Part shown: in pieces, positions 9,737-19,700 of the stretch
Numbering within the stretch: the stretch's first letter is position 1
Layout: every line of letters starts with the position of its first letter
Assembly (NCBI GenBank): GCA_050733695.1
Contig: JBOHTO010000167.1
Location: forward strand, 1-31,249
Origin: JBOHTO01 sp050733695
GTDB lineage: Bacteria; Gemmatimonadota; Gemmatimonadetes; Gemmatimonadales; Gemmatimonadaceae
Direction of reading: 5' to 3'
DNA: 31,249 bases
Position numbers and translations under genes: made by a program
Notes under the pieces: generated by a model
What the model saw: the letters and a program-made list of their open reading frames with translations, nothing else
Databases searched by the model: none
What the model was told of the DNA's origin: nothing

Positions 9737-10933
9737 CTAGAAGTTCGAGTGGATTCTGCGCAGCGACTGCGAGCTGCGATCTATGATGTACGTGTAGCGG
9801 CCTGCCGACGCGAGTGCAACGGCGAAGCCAAGACCGCGGGCTAGGCCGAGCGTTCGCGGCTCTTCGCCGACGTCGAAGACATACACACCCTCGGCACCCG
9901 CGGCAGCGAACAGGCGGCGACCCGCGAGCGATACGTCGTACACGAAACGGGCCCCGTTCCAGATCATGACTTCACGCGGCGACAGGGCATCGCTGACGTC
10001 GTAGAGGCGGACTCCTGCGGGCCCGAGCGCGACGGCAAGGCGATCGCCGGCGATCGCGAGAGCGCGCGCGGTGCCCGGAGCGGGCAGCGCCGCAATGCGC
10101 TGGAGCGAACCACCGGAATGCCGCAATGCGATCAGGGAATCACCGGCGGCCACCCAGAGCACATCGCGCACGGTATCGAGCGCCAGCGCGCGCGGTATCG
10201 CACCGATGTCGATTCCCGGCCATGCGCGCGCGCTATCGGCACCGACCGGCGCGAACTCCACGCGCGTGCCCGATCCGAAGAAAACGCGTTGCTCCGAGGC
10301 GGCTATCGCCTCGGTCCTTCCCTCGCGCACTATCACGCCGCGGCCACTGGCGGCTGGGAAAACGTAGAAGCCGCTCGCCGACCCGAGTGCAAGTGCACCG
10401 CTCCGCGGAACGATCGCGAGGGCCCCGGGCTGTCGCAAACCGCGCGCGCGCAACGCCACCTCGGGATCGACCACGAGGCGTCTCTCGAAGAAGTGCCCCT
10501 CGAACATGCGCACGCCGCCCCGGACAGCGACTGCGACCAGCGACTCGGTCGCGGCGACGAGGAGCGGCTCGCTGGCCAGTTCGACGCGAATCTCGGGAGG
10601 GTCGAGCGGTGCACCGCTCCGGTATCGGAAGCCGTAACGTTGGTCGGCCTCGCGACCCACGAAATAACCGACCACGGCACCAACGGCGAGCATGATCGAC
10701 GGCAGGCAGGAAGGTCCGACGAGACAGTCGGTTCCATCATCGCTTGTGGAGGAGATGAGCTTCCCCGCGCCCATGCCACCTATTGCGCCGAACAGCGGGA
10801 AGACGTATCGGCGAGGGATCCTCCGCTCGACTTCGGGTGTACGCCCTTGCGCCGCGACACCCGCAGCGAGCGGACCGGCCGCGAGAGCGAGCACGACCGT
10901 GGTGCAGACAATGGCTGGTGTTCTTCGCAGCAT
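9737..10933 (-). CDS. Secreted beta-propeller-like protein (LVIVD-type repeats)
   Basis: From ATG 10933 the protein is 398 residues with a clean signal peptide (MLRRTPAIVCTTVVLALAAG, cleavage near GVAAQ). Two Gly-rich hydrophobic stretches follow at about residues 40-85, the second reading IMLAVGAVVGYFVGREADQR. The rest is a series of about 40-residue beta repeats resembling LVIVD or other propeller blades, such as AGDRLAVALGPAGVRLYDVS. A longer open frame to 11152 adds 73 residues with no signal peptide and is rejected. GGAGG directly abuts the chosen ATG, unusually close. Function unknown; such propellers usually mediate binding. It heads the operon with the DsbA-like gene and waaA. Confidence 0.7.
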   Translation of the reverse strand: MLRRTPAIVCTTVVLALAAGPLAAGVAAQGRTPEVERRIPRRYVFPLFGAIGGMGAGKLISSTSDDGTDCLVGPSCLPSIMLAVGAVVGYFVGREADQRYGFRYRSGAPLDPPEIRVELASEPLLVAATESLVAVAVRGGVRMFEGHFFERRLVVDPEVALRARGLRQPGALAIVPRSGALALGSASGFYVFPAASGRGVIVREGRTEAIAASEQRVFFGSGTRVEFAPVGADSARAWPGIDIGAIPRALALDTVRDVLWVAAGDSLIALRHSGGSLQRIAALPAPGTARALAIAGDRLAVALGPAGVRLYDVSDALSPREVMIWNGARFVYDVSLAGRRLFAAAGAEGVYVFDVGEEPRTLGLARGLGFAVALASAGRYTYIIDRSSQSLRRIHSNF

Positions 10934-11205
10934 CCTCCGAAGTTCGCACCATGCTGATGCTTTGGCCACTCGTACAAGGCATGTCTCTTGCACGACCGGC
11001 ATCTCCAACGGTCGCGAGTCGCCCATGCTGACGACCGGTGCACACCTGATTAGTTTATAGCGGTTCGTGCTGATGGCGAGACAGGATTGCAGGCCGCTCA
11101 GGGCGCGGTCACTCGTGGCGAATGCTCGCCTCGAGATCGATGCGCGCGGCAATCGAAAACGAAAGCACCCATGGCAACAACGTGTTCACCGGATCTGGAG
11201 GGTTC
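10934..11205. promoter_or_regulatory. Divergent intergenic region between the waaA operon and the ten-gene cluster
   Basis: These 272 bases separate two divergent operons and should contain both promoters. The only AT-rich patch is at 11049-11060, which reads TATAAA on the minus strand (11054-11059) as a possible -10 for the leftward operon. No convincing -35 was found for either direction. For the rightward cluster, CTGACG at 11028-11033, a 17-bp spacer and TAGTTT is only a weak candidate. Confidence 0.35.
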
Positions 11206-12399
11206 ATGCGCATGACGCGCTCGGGCGCCGCGATGATGGCGGGCGTTCTCACGACTTTGCTCTTCGTACCAGCCGACGTCGCTGCGCAGACCCGGGATCC
11301 GTATCCGACAACACTGCATTTCGGCACCGGCCTCATCAACACGCCCGTCGCATGGGTAGCGCCGCGCAATGCGGACTTCCGCATGGGTGTGTCGGGGAAG
11401 GAGATTCCCTTTGTCGGGAACGAGGATGCGCTCACATTCGCGAGCCGGTGGAACACCAACATCGCCATGGAGACGCACTGGCTCGGCCGCTTCACGGTGG
11501 GCGTCGCGGCGTACAGCCAGAATCCGGAATACGGGTTCTTCGGGCGCTTGCTGCTTCTGCGCGACAATCAGTTCGCCTTCCTGCCGGCGCTCGCGATCGG
11601 TGCGCGGAACATCGGCCCCTACGGTCACGAGGAGCGTTTCCTCATTGGCCATGACATCCGGCTGGATTCGACGTCGGGAGAGTACGTCGAGGTCGAGACG
11701 GGATTCGACACGTCCCCGACGATCTACGGGGTAGCGACAAAGGAGTTCGTCTTCGGGGCTTCCGCCGACGGGCTGCCGTCATCGCTCGGCCTCAATGTTG
11801 GCTGGGGAACCGGGATATTCCGTGAGGACGGCGGGCTCGGTGATTTCTACAACGAGAGCGGCACGATCGCGGAGGGCCTCTTTCTCGGCGCGAAGTTCAG
11901 CGCGCATCCCACACCCGGCACGACCGTTTACGTGCTGGGAGAGAATGACGGCTGGGACTGGAATGCCGGCGTCGTGGGTGACTGGCGCGGCATATCGCTG
12001 GGCGTCTATCTGACGGAGCTGGAGGAAGGCAGCCGCGAAGATGCGAGCAACCTCGTCTACAATTACAGGAAGTGGAATGTGTCGATGGGTTACAGCGGCA
12101 ACATCATCGACATATCAAGAGGCGTGCTGCTCCGCGCACACATCACGGCGCTGACCCGCGAGCAGACACGTCTGGAGCTGGAGATCGAGGAGCGGGAGCG
12201 CAGGATTCGCGGCCTGGAGCTGGCGCTCAGGCGCGCGCAGGCAGGCGAGCTGGCCGAGATCGAGCAACGCCGCCAGGAGCTGGAGCGGCAGGTGCAGGAA
12301 GAGCGTGAAGCGATCCGTCGAGCGATGGAGCGCCTTGAAGAGATCCAGCGTGGCCGTGAACCGGCACAACCGCCGCCCACTACTCCGCCTTCGCGCTAA
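11206..12399 (+). CDS. Outer-membrane beta-barrel protein with C-terminal coiled coil (paralog A)
   Basis: The 397-residue protein has a signal peptide (MRMTRSGAAMMAGVL..., cleavage after DVAAQ). A region of about 280 residues of short amphipathic beta-strands begins TLHFGTGLINTPVAWVAP. It is followed by a charged helix of about 70 residues (312-383, rich in Glu/Arg/Leu heptads, for example EIEERERRIRGLELALRRAQ) and a PPPTTPPSR tail. GGAGG four bases upstream fixes the start at ATG 11206. The next gene is a full-length paralog sharing FGTGL/WGSGL, INTPVAW/VDIPVAW, GFFGR, FDTxPT.YGVATK and EDGGLGD. Tandem barrels are also found as GltA/GltB in myxobacterial motility machines; that parallel is architectural, not a proven homology. 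Confidence 0.75.
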   Translation: MRMTRSGAAMMAGVLTTLLFVPADVAAQTRDPYPTTLHFGTGLINTPVAWVAPRNADFRMGVSGKEIPFVGNEDALTFASRWNTNIAMETHWLGRFTVGVAAYSQNPEYGFFGRLLLLRDNQFAFLPALAIGARNIGPYGHEERFLIGHDIRLDSTSGEYVEVETGFDTSPTIYGVATKEFVFGASADGLPSSLGLNVGWGTGIFREDGGLGDFYNESGTIAEGLFLGAKFSAHPTPGTTVYVLGENDGWDWNAGVVGDWRGISLGVYLTELEEGSREDASNLVYNYRKWNVSMGYSGNIIDISRGVLLRAHITALTREQTRLELEIEERERRIRGLELALRRAQAGELAEIEQRRQELERQVQEEREAIRRAMERLEEIQRGREPAQPPPTTPPSR

Positions 12400-12413
12400 C
12401 GGGGACCGATACA

Positions 12414-13625
12414 GTGATCCAGAAGATTCGTTCGCTTTCCGTCGCGGCCGGAGTCGCCGCATTCGCGCTTGGCGCGCCATCGGCACACGCCCAGCAGACA
12501 TATCCGCAAACGCTCTACTGGGGGTCGGGGCTCGTCGACATCCCGGTGGCGTGGATCGCACCTCTTACCGGCGACTTCGCGCTCAATTACAGCGGCAAGT
12601 CGTTCGAGACAGAGCCCGTCGAGCCGAAGATCAACTATTCGGACGCGATCAATTCGCAGCTCACCTTTTCGATCTCCTTCGCGGGGCGGGTGGAGGCCGG
12701 CGTTGCTGCCTTCTCGAGCGCACCGGAGATCGGCTTCTTCGGCCGGGGTCTGATCGTCCGGGAAGATGACTTCCGCGGCGAGAGCTGGTTGTCCAACTGG
12801 CTCATTCCCAGCATCGCCTTCGGCGTCCGCAACCTGGGCGACTTCCAGAACATCGATCGCTTCGGCGCGGGATACCAGCTTCTGCCGCCCGGAACCGTGG
12901 CTGGCAACCCCAACTTCCTGCACGTTCCCGACAGCGTCCACAGGGGCTTCGACACTGCGCCGACATTCTATGGCGTCGCCACCAAGGACTTCTCGCTCGC
13001 CGAGATCCGCCCCAACTGGCCCGACATCGGGATGAGTCTCACGGTTGGATACGGCAACGGGCTATTCAAGGACGACGGCGGGCTCGGCGACGCGTACGCC
13101 GAGAACAGCATGGGGGGCGTTTTCTTTGGCGCGAAGGCGGACTTCGTGCCCGCGCGGAACATGACCCTGTCGCTCATGGCCGAGAACAACGCATGGGACT
13201 ATAACCTGGGTGCGTCGCTCGACTACCGCGGCATTCGCGCGGGGCTGTACTTCACGGAGATTCTCTCGGGCACGGCCGCGGCCGACACCCTCGTGCCCGA
13301 ATCCTACCTTTACAACTACAGCAAGTTTGCCTTCACCATCGGATGGCAAAGCAACATCTTCGCTCTTCTTCGCGGTGACTTTCTTCAGTCCAGGGCTGAC
13401 GCGCTGGAAGCCAGGCGCGAGCAGCTTCTCGCGGAGATCGCGGCGCGGCAGCAGCGGATCGCGGCGCTCGAGCTCGAAATCAATCGGTATGAGGCACAGA
13501 ACCTGCTCGAGCTGGAGCAGCGCAGGGCCCAGGCGGAAGCCGAACTCCGCGAAGAGCGCGAAGCACTCAGGCGCCTCGAGGAGCGGCTGGAGCGTATCGA
13601 GCGACAGCAACCGCCGCGACTCTGA
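12414..13625 (+). CDS. Outer-membrane beta-barrel protein with C-terminal coiled coil (paralog B)
   Basis: This is the second copy of the tandem pair, 403 residues. It has a signal peptide ending at SAHAQ, a beta-rich region starting TLYWGSGLVDIPVAWIAP, and a coiled coil at about 325-398 (REQLLAEIAARQQRIAALEL, then EAELREEREALRRLEERLER) ending QQPPRL. The start codon is GTG 12414, with GGGGA eight bases upstream; the first gene stops 14 bases before. Shared motifs with paralog A run the whole length, including FKDDGGLGDAY against FREDGGLGDFY and the coiled-coil tail, so the duplication came after the tail was acquired. It is expected to sit in the outer membrane with the coil in the periplasm. 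Confidence 0.75.
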   Translation: MIQKIRSLSVAAGVAAFALGAPSAHAQQTYPQTLYWGSGLVDIPVAWIAPLTGDFALNYSGKSFETEPVEPKINYSDAINSQLTFSISFAGRVEAGVAAFSSAPEIGFFGRGLIVREDDFRGESWLSNWLIPSIAFGVRNLGDFQNIDRFGAGYQLLPPGTVAGNPNFLHVPDSVHRGFDTAPTFYGVATKDFSLAEIRPNWPDIGMSLTVGYGNGLFKDDGGLGDAYAENSMGGVFFGAKADFVPARNMTLSLMAENNAWDYNLGASLDYRGIRAGLYFTEILSGTAAADTLVPESYLYNYSKFAFTIGWQSNIFALLRGDFLQSRADALEARREQLLAEIAARQQRIAALELEINRYEAQNLLELEQRRAQAEAELREEREALRRLEERLERIERQQPPRL

Positions 13626-13668
13626 GCCGGTCTGCACAACAACGTCCCCCTGATCAGAGACGCGAGAG

Positions 13669-14367
13669 ATGAAGCGACTGGCCCTGGCCCTGTTTGCCGT
13701 ATCGATGGCGCTCCTCCCCGCCGATCTTGGCGCGCAGGAATCGCCGCAGCAGCAGGCCTATAGAGAGAAGCGCGAAGAGCTGCTCCAGGAGCTGGAGCGC
13801 ACGCAGGCGCAGCTCGCTGACATCCGTGCCCAGCGGGTGGAACTGCAGACGCGCATCGAGAACGTCATCGCCTCGATGATGGAAGAGCGCGCGCGGGCGC
13901 TCCTCATGAGCGAGGAGCAGGGTGCCCTGCAGGAGCTGGACGCGATCCTGACAACCGCGCAGAACAATCTCCTCGACCAGCGGGACCGCTTTCTCACTCT
14001 TGGCGAGGCCGTGCGCTCGCGTGCGGGAGCTGTGCTCGTCGTTCTGCTGCGGGCCGATTCGTCGGCGCAGCCCCAGCAGCTCCAGAACGCATCACTTCAG
14101 GTGAACGGGGTGGCAGTGGACGATCGCAGCTATTCGGCGGCCGCCAACGAGGCGCTCCAGATCGGGGCCGTGGACCAGTTGTACAGGGCCACCGTCCTCC
14201 CCACGGACCACACGGTCACGGTAGCGATCACCCTCAATGGTCGTCAGCTCACGCGCACGCTGAACGTGAGCGCAGCGCGAGAATCGGTTACATACGTCCA
14301 GTTCGCCGTGCGAAACGGCCAGCTCATTCCGACGACATGGACCAGTCGCGGCACGACTCCCTTCTGA
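13669..14367 (+). CDS. Secreted coiled-coil protein with C-terminal beta domain
   Basis: The 232 residues comprise a signal peptide (cleavage near DLGAQ), a long coiled coil at about 30-110 (REKREELLQELERTQAQLAD...) and a C-terminal domain of about 115 residues. The C-terminal domain is predicted to be beta-rich, with LQVNGVAVDDRSY and TDHTVTVAITLNGRQLTRTL. No named family is recognised. The coiled-coil stretch resembles the tails of the two preceding barrel proteins in composition, so heteromeric coil packing is possible. It lies 43 bases after paralog B. The following TPR gene begins 17 bases after its stop. Confidence 0.7.
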   Translation: MKRLALALFAVSMALLPADLGAQESPQQQAYREKREELLQELERTQAQLADIRAQRVELQTRIENVIASMMEERARALLMSEEQGALQELDAILTTAQNNLLDQRDRFLTLGEAVRSRAGAVLVVLLRADSSAQPQQLQNASLQVNGVAVDDRSYSAAANEALQIGAVDQLYRATVLPTDHTVTVAITLNGRQLTRTLNVSAARESVTYVQFAVRNGQLIPTTWTSRGTTPF

Positions 14368-14384
14368 GGGTGACCCGCGGCCGA

Positions 14385-16724
14385 ATGACAAAGCGAGCCA
14401 CCATCGCGGCGCTGCTGCTCTGCGCTGCGCCCCTCGCGGCACAGGAACCGCCGCCGCCCCCGCCGGACTCCCTGCCATCCCCGGCCGATTCGGCGCAGAT
14501 GGAGATGGCGCGGCTTGCCGATACGACAAGCGAGAGCCGCGCGGATAGCGTGATCACGCCGGCGCCCAGTCAGCCGCTGGGCGTCGACGCCGAGGTCCGC
14601 ATGGCGTTGTTCGAGCTGATGGGCGATGAATGGGTTGCCGCTCTCGGCCGCCTGGAATGGCTGCGCGATTCGCCCGTGGCGTTCACCGAGACCGGTTCAG
14701 CAGAGCTCCACGGCCGTCGCGACCTTCTCTTCCTCCTGGCTCAGGCGTATTACCGGCTTGGGATGAGCGACCGGTTCCGTGCCACGGCCGAGGCGCTCGG
14801 AAGCGGAGCTTCGACCGGCGATCGGTACGCAGGGGTGATCCAGCCGCAACTGCTGCTCGATGCCTACCGGCGCGGCGACTACGAGCGCGCGCTGCAGATC
14901 GCAGGCAGCATCACTGCCGGCGATGCATCCCCGGAAATCCGGGGGCTCGCGATGCTCGTTTCGGGACTGACGTCCTATCAGATGGGACGCTACCCGCAGG
15001 CGCGTGCGTCATTCGCCACGGCGCGGCAGGGCGGCGGACCGTACGCCGGATACGCACAGTACATGGACGCCCTGGCGCTGCTGCGCGCCGACACGTCCCA
15101 GGCCGCGGCGGCGCTCGCCGCGCTGCAGTCGCTGGCTCAGGGCGCCGGCGGTGAATTCGCCGATCAGGTACGACTCACCGCGGCGCAACTGGCATACGAG
15201 GCCGAGCGTTATCCCGAGTCCGCCGCACTCGCCGAAGCGATCGCGCCCGCGAGCGGACTCGCCTCGCAGGCGCTGCTCACCAGGGCATGGGCGCTGTACA
15301 AGGCGGATCAGGTGGAGGCGGCGGGCGCTGCATTCGCGGAGTTCGCGACCCGCTACCCGCAGCTTCCCGAGCAGGAGGAAACGGCGCTGATGTCGGCGCA
15401 GGTGCTATTGCAGTTGGGACGCACGACGGAAGCGCAGCAGATCTTCGAGCGCGTGGCCGACTCCGCGAGTGCGCAGGCGGGTTCGCTCGGTGCGCGTGCT
15501 CGCGCAGGCATGGCCGACGCGGCGCGCGCGCTCGTCGGTGCCCGCGCGGCGGGCCTCCTCTACCTGACAGAGCCCGCGAGCGGCAAGTCGCTGGCGCTCG
15601 ATGAAGCGGCCGGCTCCGGGGCCGGCGTGCTGGCGGCGGCATTTGGTGATTCAGCGACCACCGCTACCATCCCGAACGTCGACGCGGTTGATATCGTCTC
15701 GCTCGACGACATTTCGGCCCGCCTCGATGCGATTGCCCCTGGTGGCGCGGTGGCTACGGCGACATTCCCCCGCCGCATCGTCTTCGTCAGCGCCACCTCC
15801 GGGAGCAGCGGGTCCGAGTACGCGCGGCAGGCGCAACAGCTATACGCTGCAGACGTTGCAGTTGCTCTCGCCCGCCACCGCCTCGGCGCAGCGCTTACCG
15901 CGCTGGCAATGCGAATCGCAACACTCGAGCGGCTTCAGGAGATGGCGACCGCGCAGAACGCCGCCTTCGACCAGACCGCCGCGACGCTCGCACTTGCGCA
16001 GGATTCGCTGGGCCGCCTCAGCGCCCGACTGGACGTGGTCGGTACGCGGCTCCGGCAGATATTCGGAGCGCAGGCGGACGTCACGCGACTCCTCGCCACC
16101 GAGAACTCGGCGATGATTGACAGCATCCGGACAGCAATGGCGGGCAGCCTCGGTGAGAGCGAGCGGACGGTGCTCAACCTCGAGGCGCAGACGGCGACGA
16201 TCTACAACAATCTTGCGACCTTCATCGAGACCAATCTCGACAGGGCGATCGCCGGACACCCGGTACTGGCGCTGGCAGATTCTGTCCGTGCGCACAGCGA
16301 CTCACTGCGGGCGTTGCTGGCCGAAACGCGACAGGTCGTCGCGTCCACCACGGAACAACTGGCCGCAGAGCTCGCCCGGCTGCGCGCGGGCGAGCCGGAA
16401 GAAGTTCGCTCCATGCGCAGCGCGTTGGCTGCCGCCGAATCGCAACGCGCCTCGGTTGAGGGTTCGGTCGTCGCGCTGGTCAGCGCGGAACTGGATGCGC
16501 GCGCCGGCCGGATGGTCGCCGATCTGAAGCGAGACGCCGAGGCAGCCGAGTTCGGTTCGGCGAGTGCCGCCTTCTTCCAGGCCATCGACGCTGGCGATGC
16601 AACCACGCCAGCGGGTTCGGGTAGTACATCCGGCCAGCGCGAACGGGCGTCCGGTGCGGCGCCCCTCGCGGGAACAGCTTCCGCCGAAGTCTCTTCACCC
16701 CGCAGCGACAGCAGGTCACCATGA
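14385..16724 (+). CDS. Large secreted TPR protein with C-terminal coiled coils
   Basis: From ATG 14385 (MTKRATIAALLLCAAPLAAQ, a clear signal peptide) the product is 779 residues. An open frame from 14337 would overlap the previous gene and spoil the signal peptide. After a Pro-rich linker, residues about 60-370 are helical TPR-like repeats, for example AQAYYRLGMSDRFRATAEAL, DAYRRGDYERALQIAGSI and GLTSYQMGRYPQARASFATA. Residues about 515-720 are long helices likely to form coiled coils (LERLQEMATAQNAAF, SDSLRALLAETRQVV). It is expected to be a periplasmic scaffold. Its stop overlaps the next start by four bases (ATGA), implying coupled translation. Confidence 0.8.
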   Translation: MTKRATIAALLLCAAPLAAQEPPPPPPDSLPSPADSAQMEMARLADTTSESRADSVITPAPSQPLGVDAEVRMALFELMGDEWVAALGRLEWLRDSPVAFTETGSAELHGRRDLLFLLAQAYYRLGMSDRFRATAEALGSGASTGDRYAGVIQPQLLLDAYRRGDYERALQIAGSITAGDASPEIRGLAMLVSGLTSYQMGRYPQARASFATARQGGGPYAGYAQYMDALALLRADTSQAAAALAALQSLAQGAGGEFADQVRLTAAQLAYEAERYPESAALAEAIAPASGLASQALLTRAWALYKADQVEAAGAAFAEFATRYPQLPEQEETALMSAQVLLQLGRTTEAQQIFERVADSASAQAGSLGARARAGMADAARALVGARAAGLLYLTEPASGKSLALDEAAGSGAGVLAAAFGDSATTATIPNVDAVDIVSLDDISARLDAIAPGGAVATATFPRRIVFVSATSGSSGSEYARQAQQLYAADVAVALARHRLGAALTALAMRIATLERLQEMATAQNAAFDQTAATLALAQDSLGRLSARLDVVGTRLRQIFGAQADVTRLLATENSAMIDSIRTAMAGSLGESERTVLNLEAQTATIYNNLATFIETNLDRAIAGHPVLALADSVRAHSDSLRALLAETRQVVASTTEQLAAELARLRAGEPEEVRSMRSALAAAESQRASVEGSVVALVSAELDARAGRMVADLKRDAEAAEFGSASAAFFQAIDAGDATTPAGSGSTSGQRERASGAAPLAGTASAEVSSPRSDSRSP

Positions 16725-19700
16725 GGTTCAGGAGCTATCTGGGGACGCTCATCATCGCGGCCAGTGCGCTGCCCGTGCTGCCTGTGGTGCCGGCGCTGGC
16801 GGCACCGCAGTCGGGTACGGCCCGCCTGGCGTCCAGCGTCTCCGGGAGCGCTACCCCTCGCGACAGTGCCATCGCCCGACTCCAGTCATTCCTCGCCGAG
16901 TATCCGGCGAGCCCGCTCCGTCCCAACGCTCTGTATCAGCTTGGAGAGCTCCTGGTAAGGCGGGCGGATGATCAGTTCGCGAGCGCGCAGCGAGGTGCCT
17001 CTACTGCGGATGACTCGGTGTTCGCCGGCGATGCGCCGATCCGCCCCGACTATTCGGAGGCGATAGCGCGCTATGAGGAGCTGGTCAGCCGCTTCCCGGA
17101 ATTCGAGAATGTAGCCGCGGCCGCTTATACGCTCGGAACACTGTACGCCCAGGAGCAGCGCCACGCTGAAGCCGTTCGAATGTTCAGCGTCGTCGCGGCG
17201 ACGGAGGACTCGCCGCTCCGCGCCGAAGGATTCTTCCGGCTGGGCGATGCGTACTTCGAGCTCGCCGCCCACGCACGTGGCGCTGAGCGACGCTCCTTCT
17301 TCGGCCAGGCCGCCGAGGCATATGAGCAGGCCGTATCGGTCGCTCCCGAGCAGGGCGACATCTACTTCCTCTCGCTCTACAAGCTCGGTTGGTCGTACTA
17401 CAATCAGGCCAGCCAGACGAACCAGCAGGAGTACCGCCAGGCGGTGGAGACCTTCGGACGTCTCGTCGCTGACTACGACGCGCTCACGGAAGAGCAGAAG
17501 TCGCGCCTTGGCCTCCGCGGTGAGGCGATCGAGTACATGGCCATCTCGTTCACGCAGGTCGGCGGAGCCCAGGCGGCCAACCAGTTCTTCGAGAGCCATG
17601 GCGGTGCGGACTACAAGCTCCAGGTGCTCGCCCGCGTTGCCCAGGGACTCCGCGACCAGGGTGACTTCCCGCGCGCCGTCGACGCGTATCGCGTGCTGAT
17701 GGCCGAGGCGCCAACGGACAGCGCAGCGCTCGCCGCACAGCGCGAGATCATCGACATCTTCCAGAATCGCATGATCGAGCCGGACTCGGCGCAGGCCGCG
17801 CGGCTCGTCCTCATCGAGCGTTTCGCTCCCGGCTCGGCGTGGGCACAGGCCAATCCCGGCCTCGCCGATACGCTGGCCGCGGCACGCGAGCAGGCGCTGC
17901 GTCAGGCGGGGCAGTACGCGCTCGCGGCCGCCCAGCGATCGGAGAGTCAGCAGCAGTTCGGGACGGCCGCGGAACTCTACTCGCGGTATGTGACGGAGTT
18001 CCCCGCGAGCGATTCCGCCAAGGCGGTCAACACATACTACGCCGAAGCGCTCTTCGGCCAGAAGGAGTTCATGCGGGCCGGGAGCCAGTTTTCCCGCGCC
18101 GCCTTCGGCTATGGGGCGCCGGATTCGCTCGGCCGCACGGCGGGGCTCAGCGCCATAGTCGCGTTCGATTCCGCGCTCGCACGGATGCCGGCCGACCCTG
18201 CTGCGCAGGATTCGCTGTTCGCGGCCGTCGATCAGTTCGTGCAGGCGTTCCCGAACGCCGAACAGTCGAAGGTCGCGCTCAAGCAGAAGGCCCGCAGGGC
18301 GTCGGAAACGGAGCGCTGGGGCGTGCTCGCAGAAACATTCCGCACCTACGTGCGGCTCTACCCTGACGACTCGTACACCCCGTCGGCGCAGAAGCTGATC
18401 GGAGATGCACTCTACAAGCAGGGCCTGTACGCCGAGGCGCAGCAGCAGTGGGATACGGCGCAGGTCATAGCACAGCGTGCGGGCCGTGGAGCGCTGGCCG
18501 ACTCCATATCCGACATTCGTACGAGCGCCGCCACGAGCTTCGCCGATACGCTCATCCAGCAGGGCGACTACAGGCGCGCTGCCGAAGAGATATACGTATC
18601 GTACGCCGACAAGAATCCACGATCGAAGGACGCGCCCGGTGCGCTCCGCGATGCGATCGAGACCTACATGATTCCGCTCGCTGACAGCATGCGCGGGCGT
18701 GCGAGCGAGGACATGAGGCGGCAGGCGCGAACGAGGGCCATAGAGCTCTCGGAGCGACTGATCAATCAGTACCCGGACTACGAGTACCGGCTGCAGTACC
18801 AGACGCTGAGGGCGAACCTGCTTGCCGATGCGGGCCGCCGCGATGAGGCGGTCGATGCGCTGCGAGACCTCATCCGCGACAACCCGCGGCTCGAGGCCCG
18901 CGATGATCTCATGGTGCGCCTGGCGGTCACGCTCGACTCGCTCGGCCGGGATCGCGAGGCCGCGGCTGCATTCGCCGAGTTTTCGGCCGCCTATCCGGGC
19001 GACGATCGCGCTGCCGATGCGCTCTTCAACGCCGCTGTGATCTACCTCGAAGCGGGCGACACGACAGCCTCGTCGAGAACATACGGTGAGTTCGCTGCAA
19101 GGTACCCGCGCGATGTTCGTGCAGGTGACGCGCGACTGCGCCAGGTTGCCATTCTGCGCCAGGCGGGCGACACCGCGGCGGCAAGCGAACGCATCGGAGA
19201 GCTGTGCGAAGCGCGCGAAGTCGCCGAAGCACTCAGGCCGGTGTGCGCCGAACGCATCGCCGAAAGCATGTTCCGCCGAGGTGCAGCGCTCTGGTTCGAT
19301 TACGATGCCATGGAACTGGTCATTTCGAGTCGGGCTCAGCTCACCCAGGCCGGCGTCGAACGCGCATCCGCTCGCAAGCAGCGCGCGCTGCGCGAGATGA
19401 CCGGGGTATTCACGAACGTGATCGAGACCGGGAACCCGCTGTACCTTTCGGCGGCGACTTACTACGTGGGCCTGGGGCAGTGGGAGTACGGTGATTTCCT
19501 GAGCCAGGCGCAGCTTCCTGATGATCTCACGGAAGAGGAGCGCGAAACGGCGGTGGCGGGTGCAAGGCAGCAGGCCGAGCAGTTCTATCAGGCGGCGCGC
19601 AATACATGGCAGCAGCTTCTCGAGAAGGCAGCGCAGGAGAGCATCGAGAACGTATGGGTTGCCCGTGCGCGCGCTGCACTGCAGGGGGACATACCCAGTC

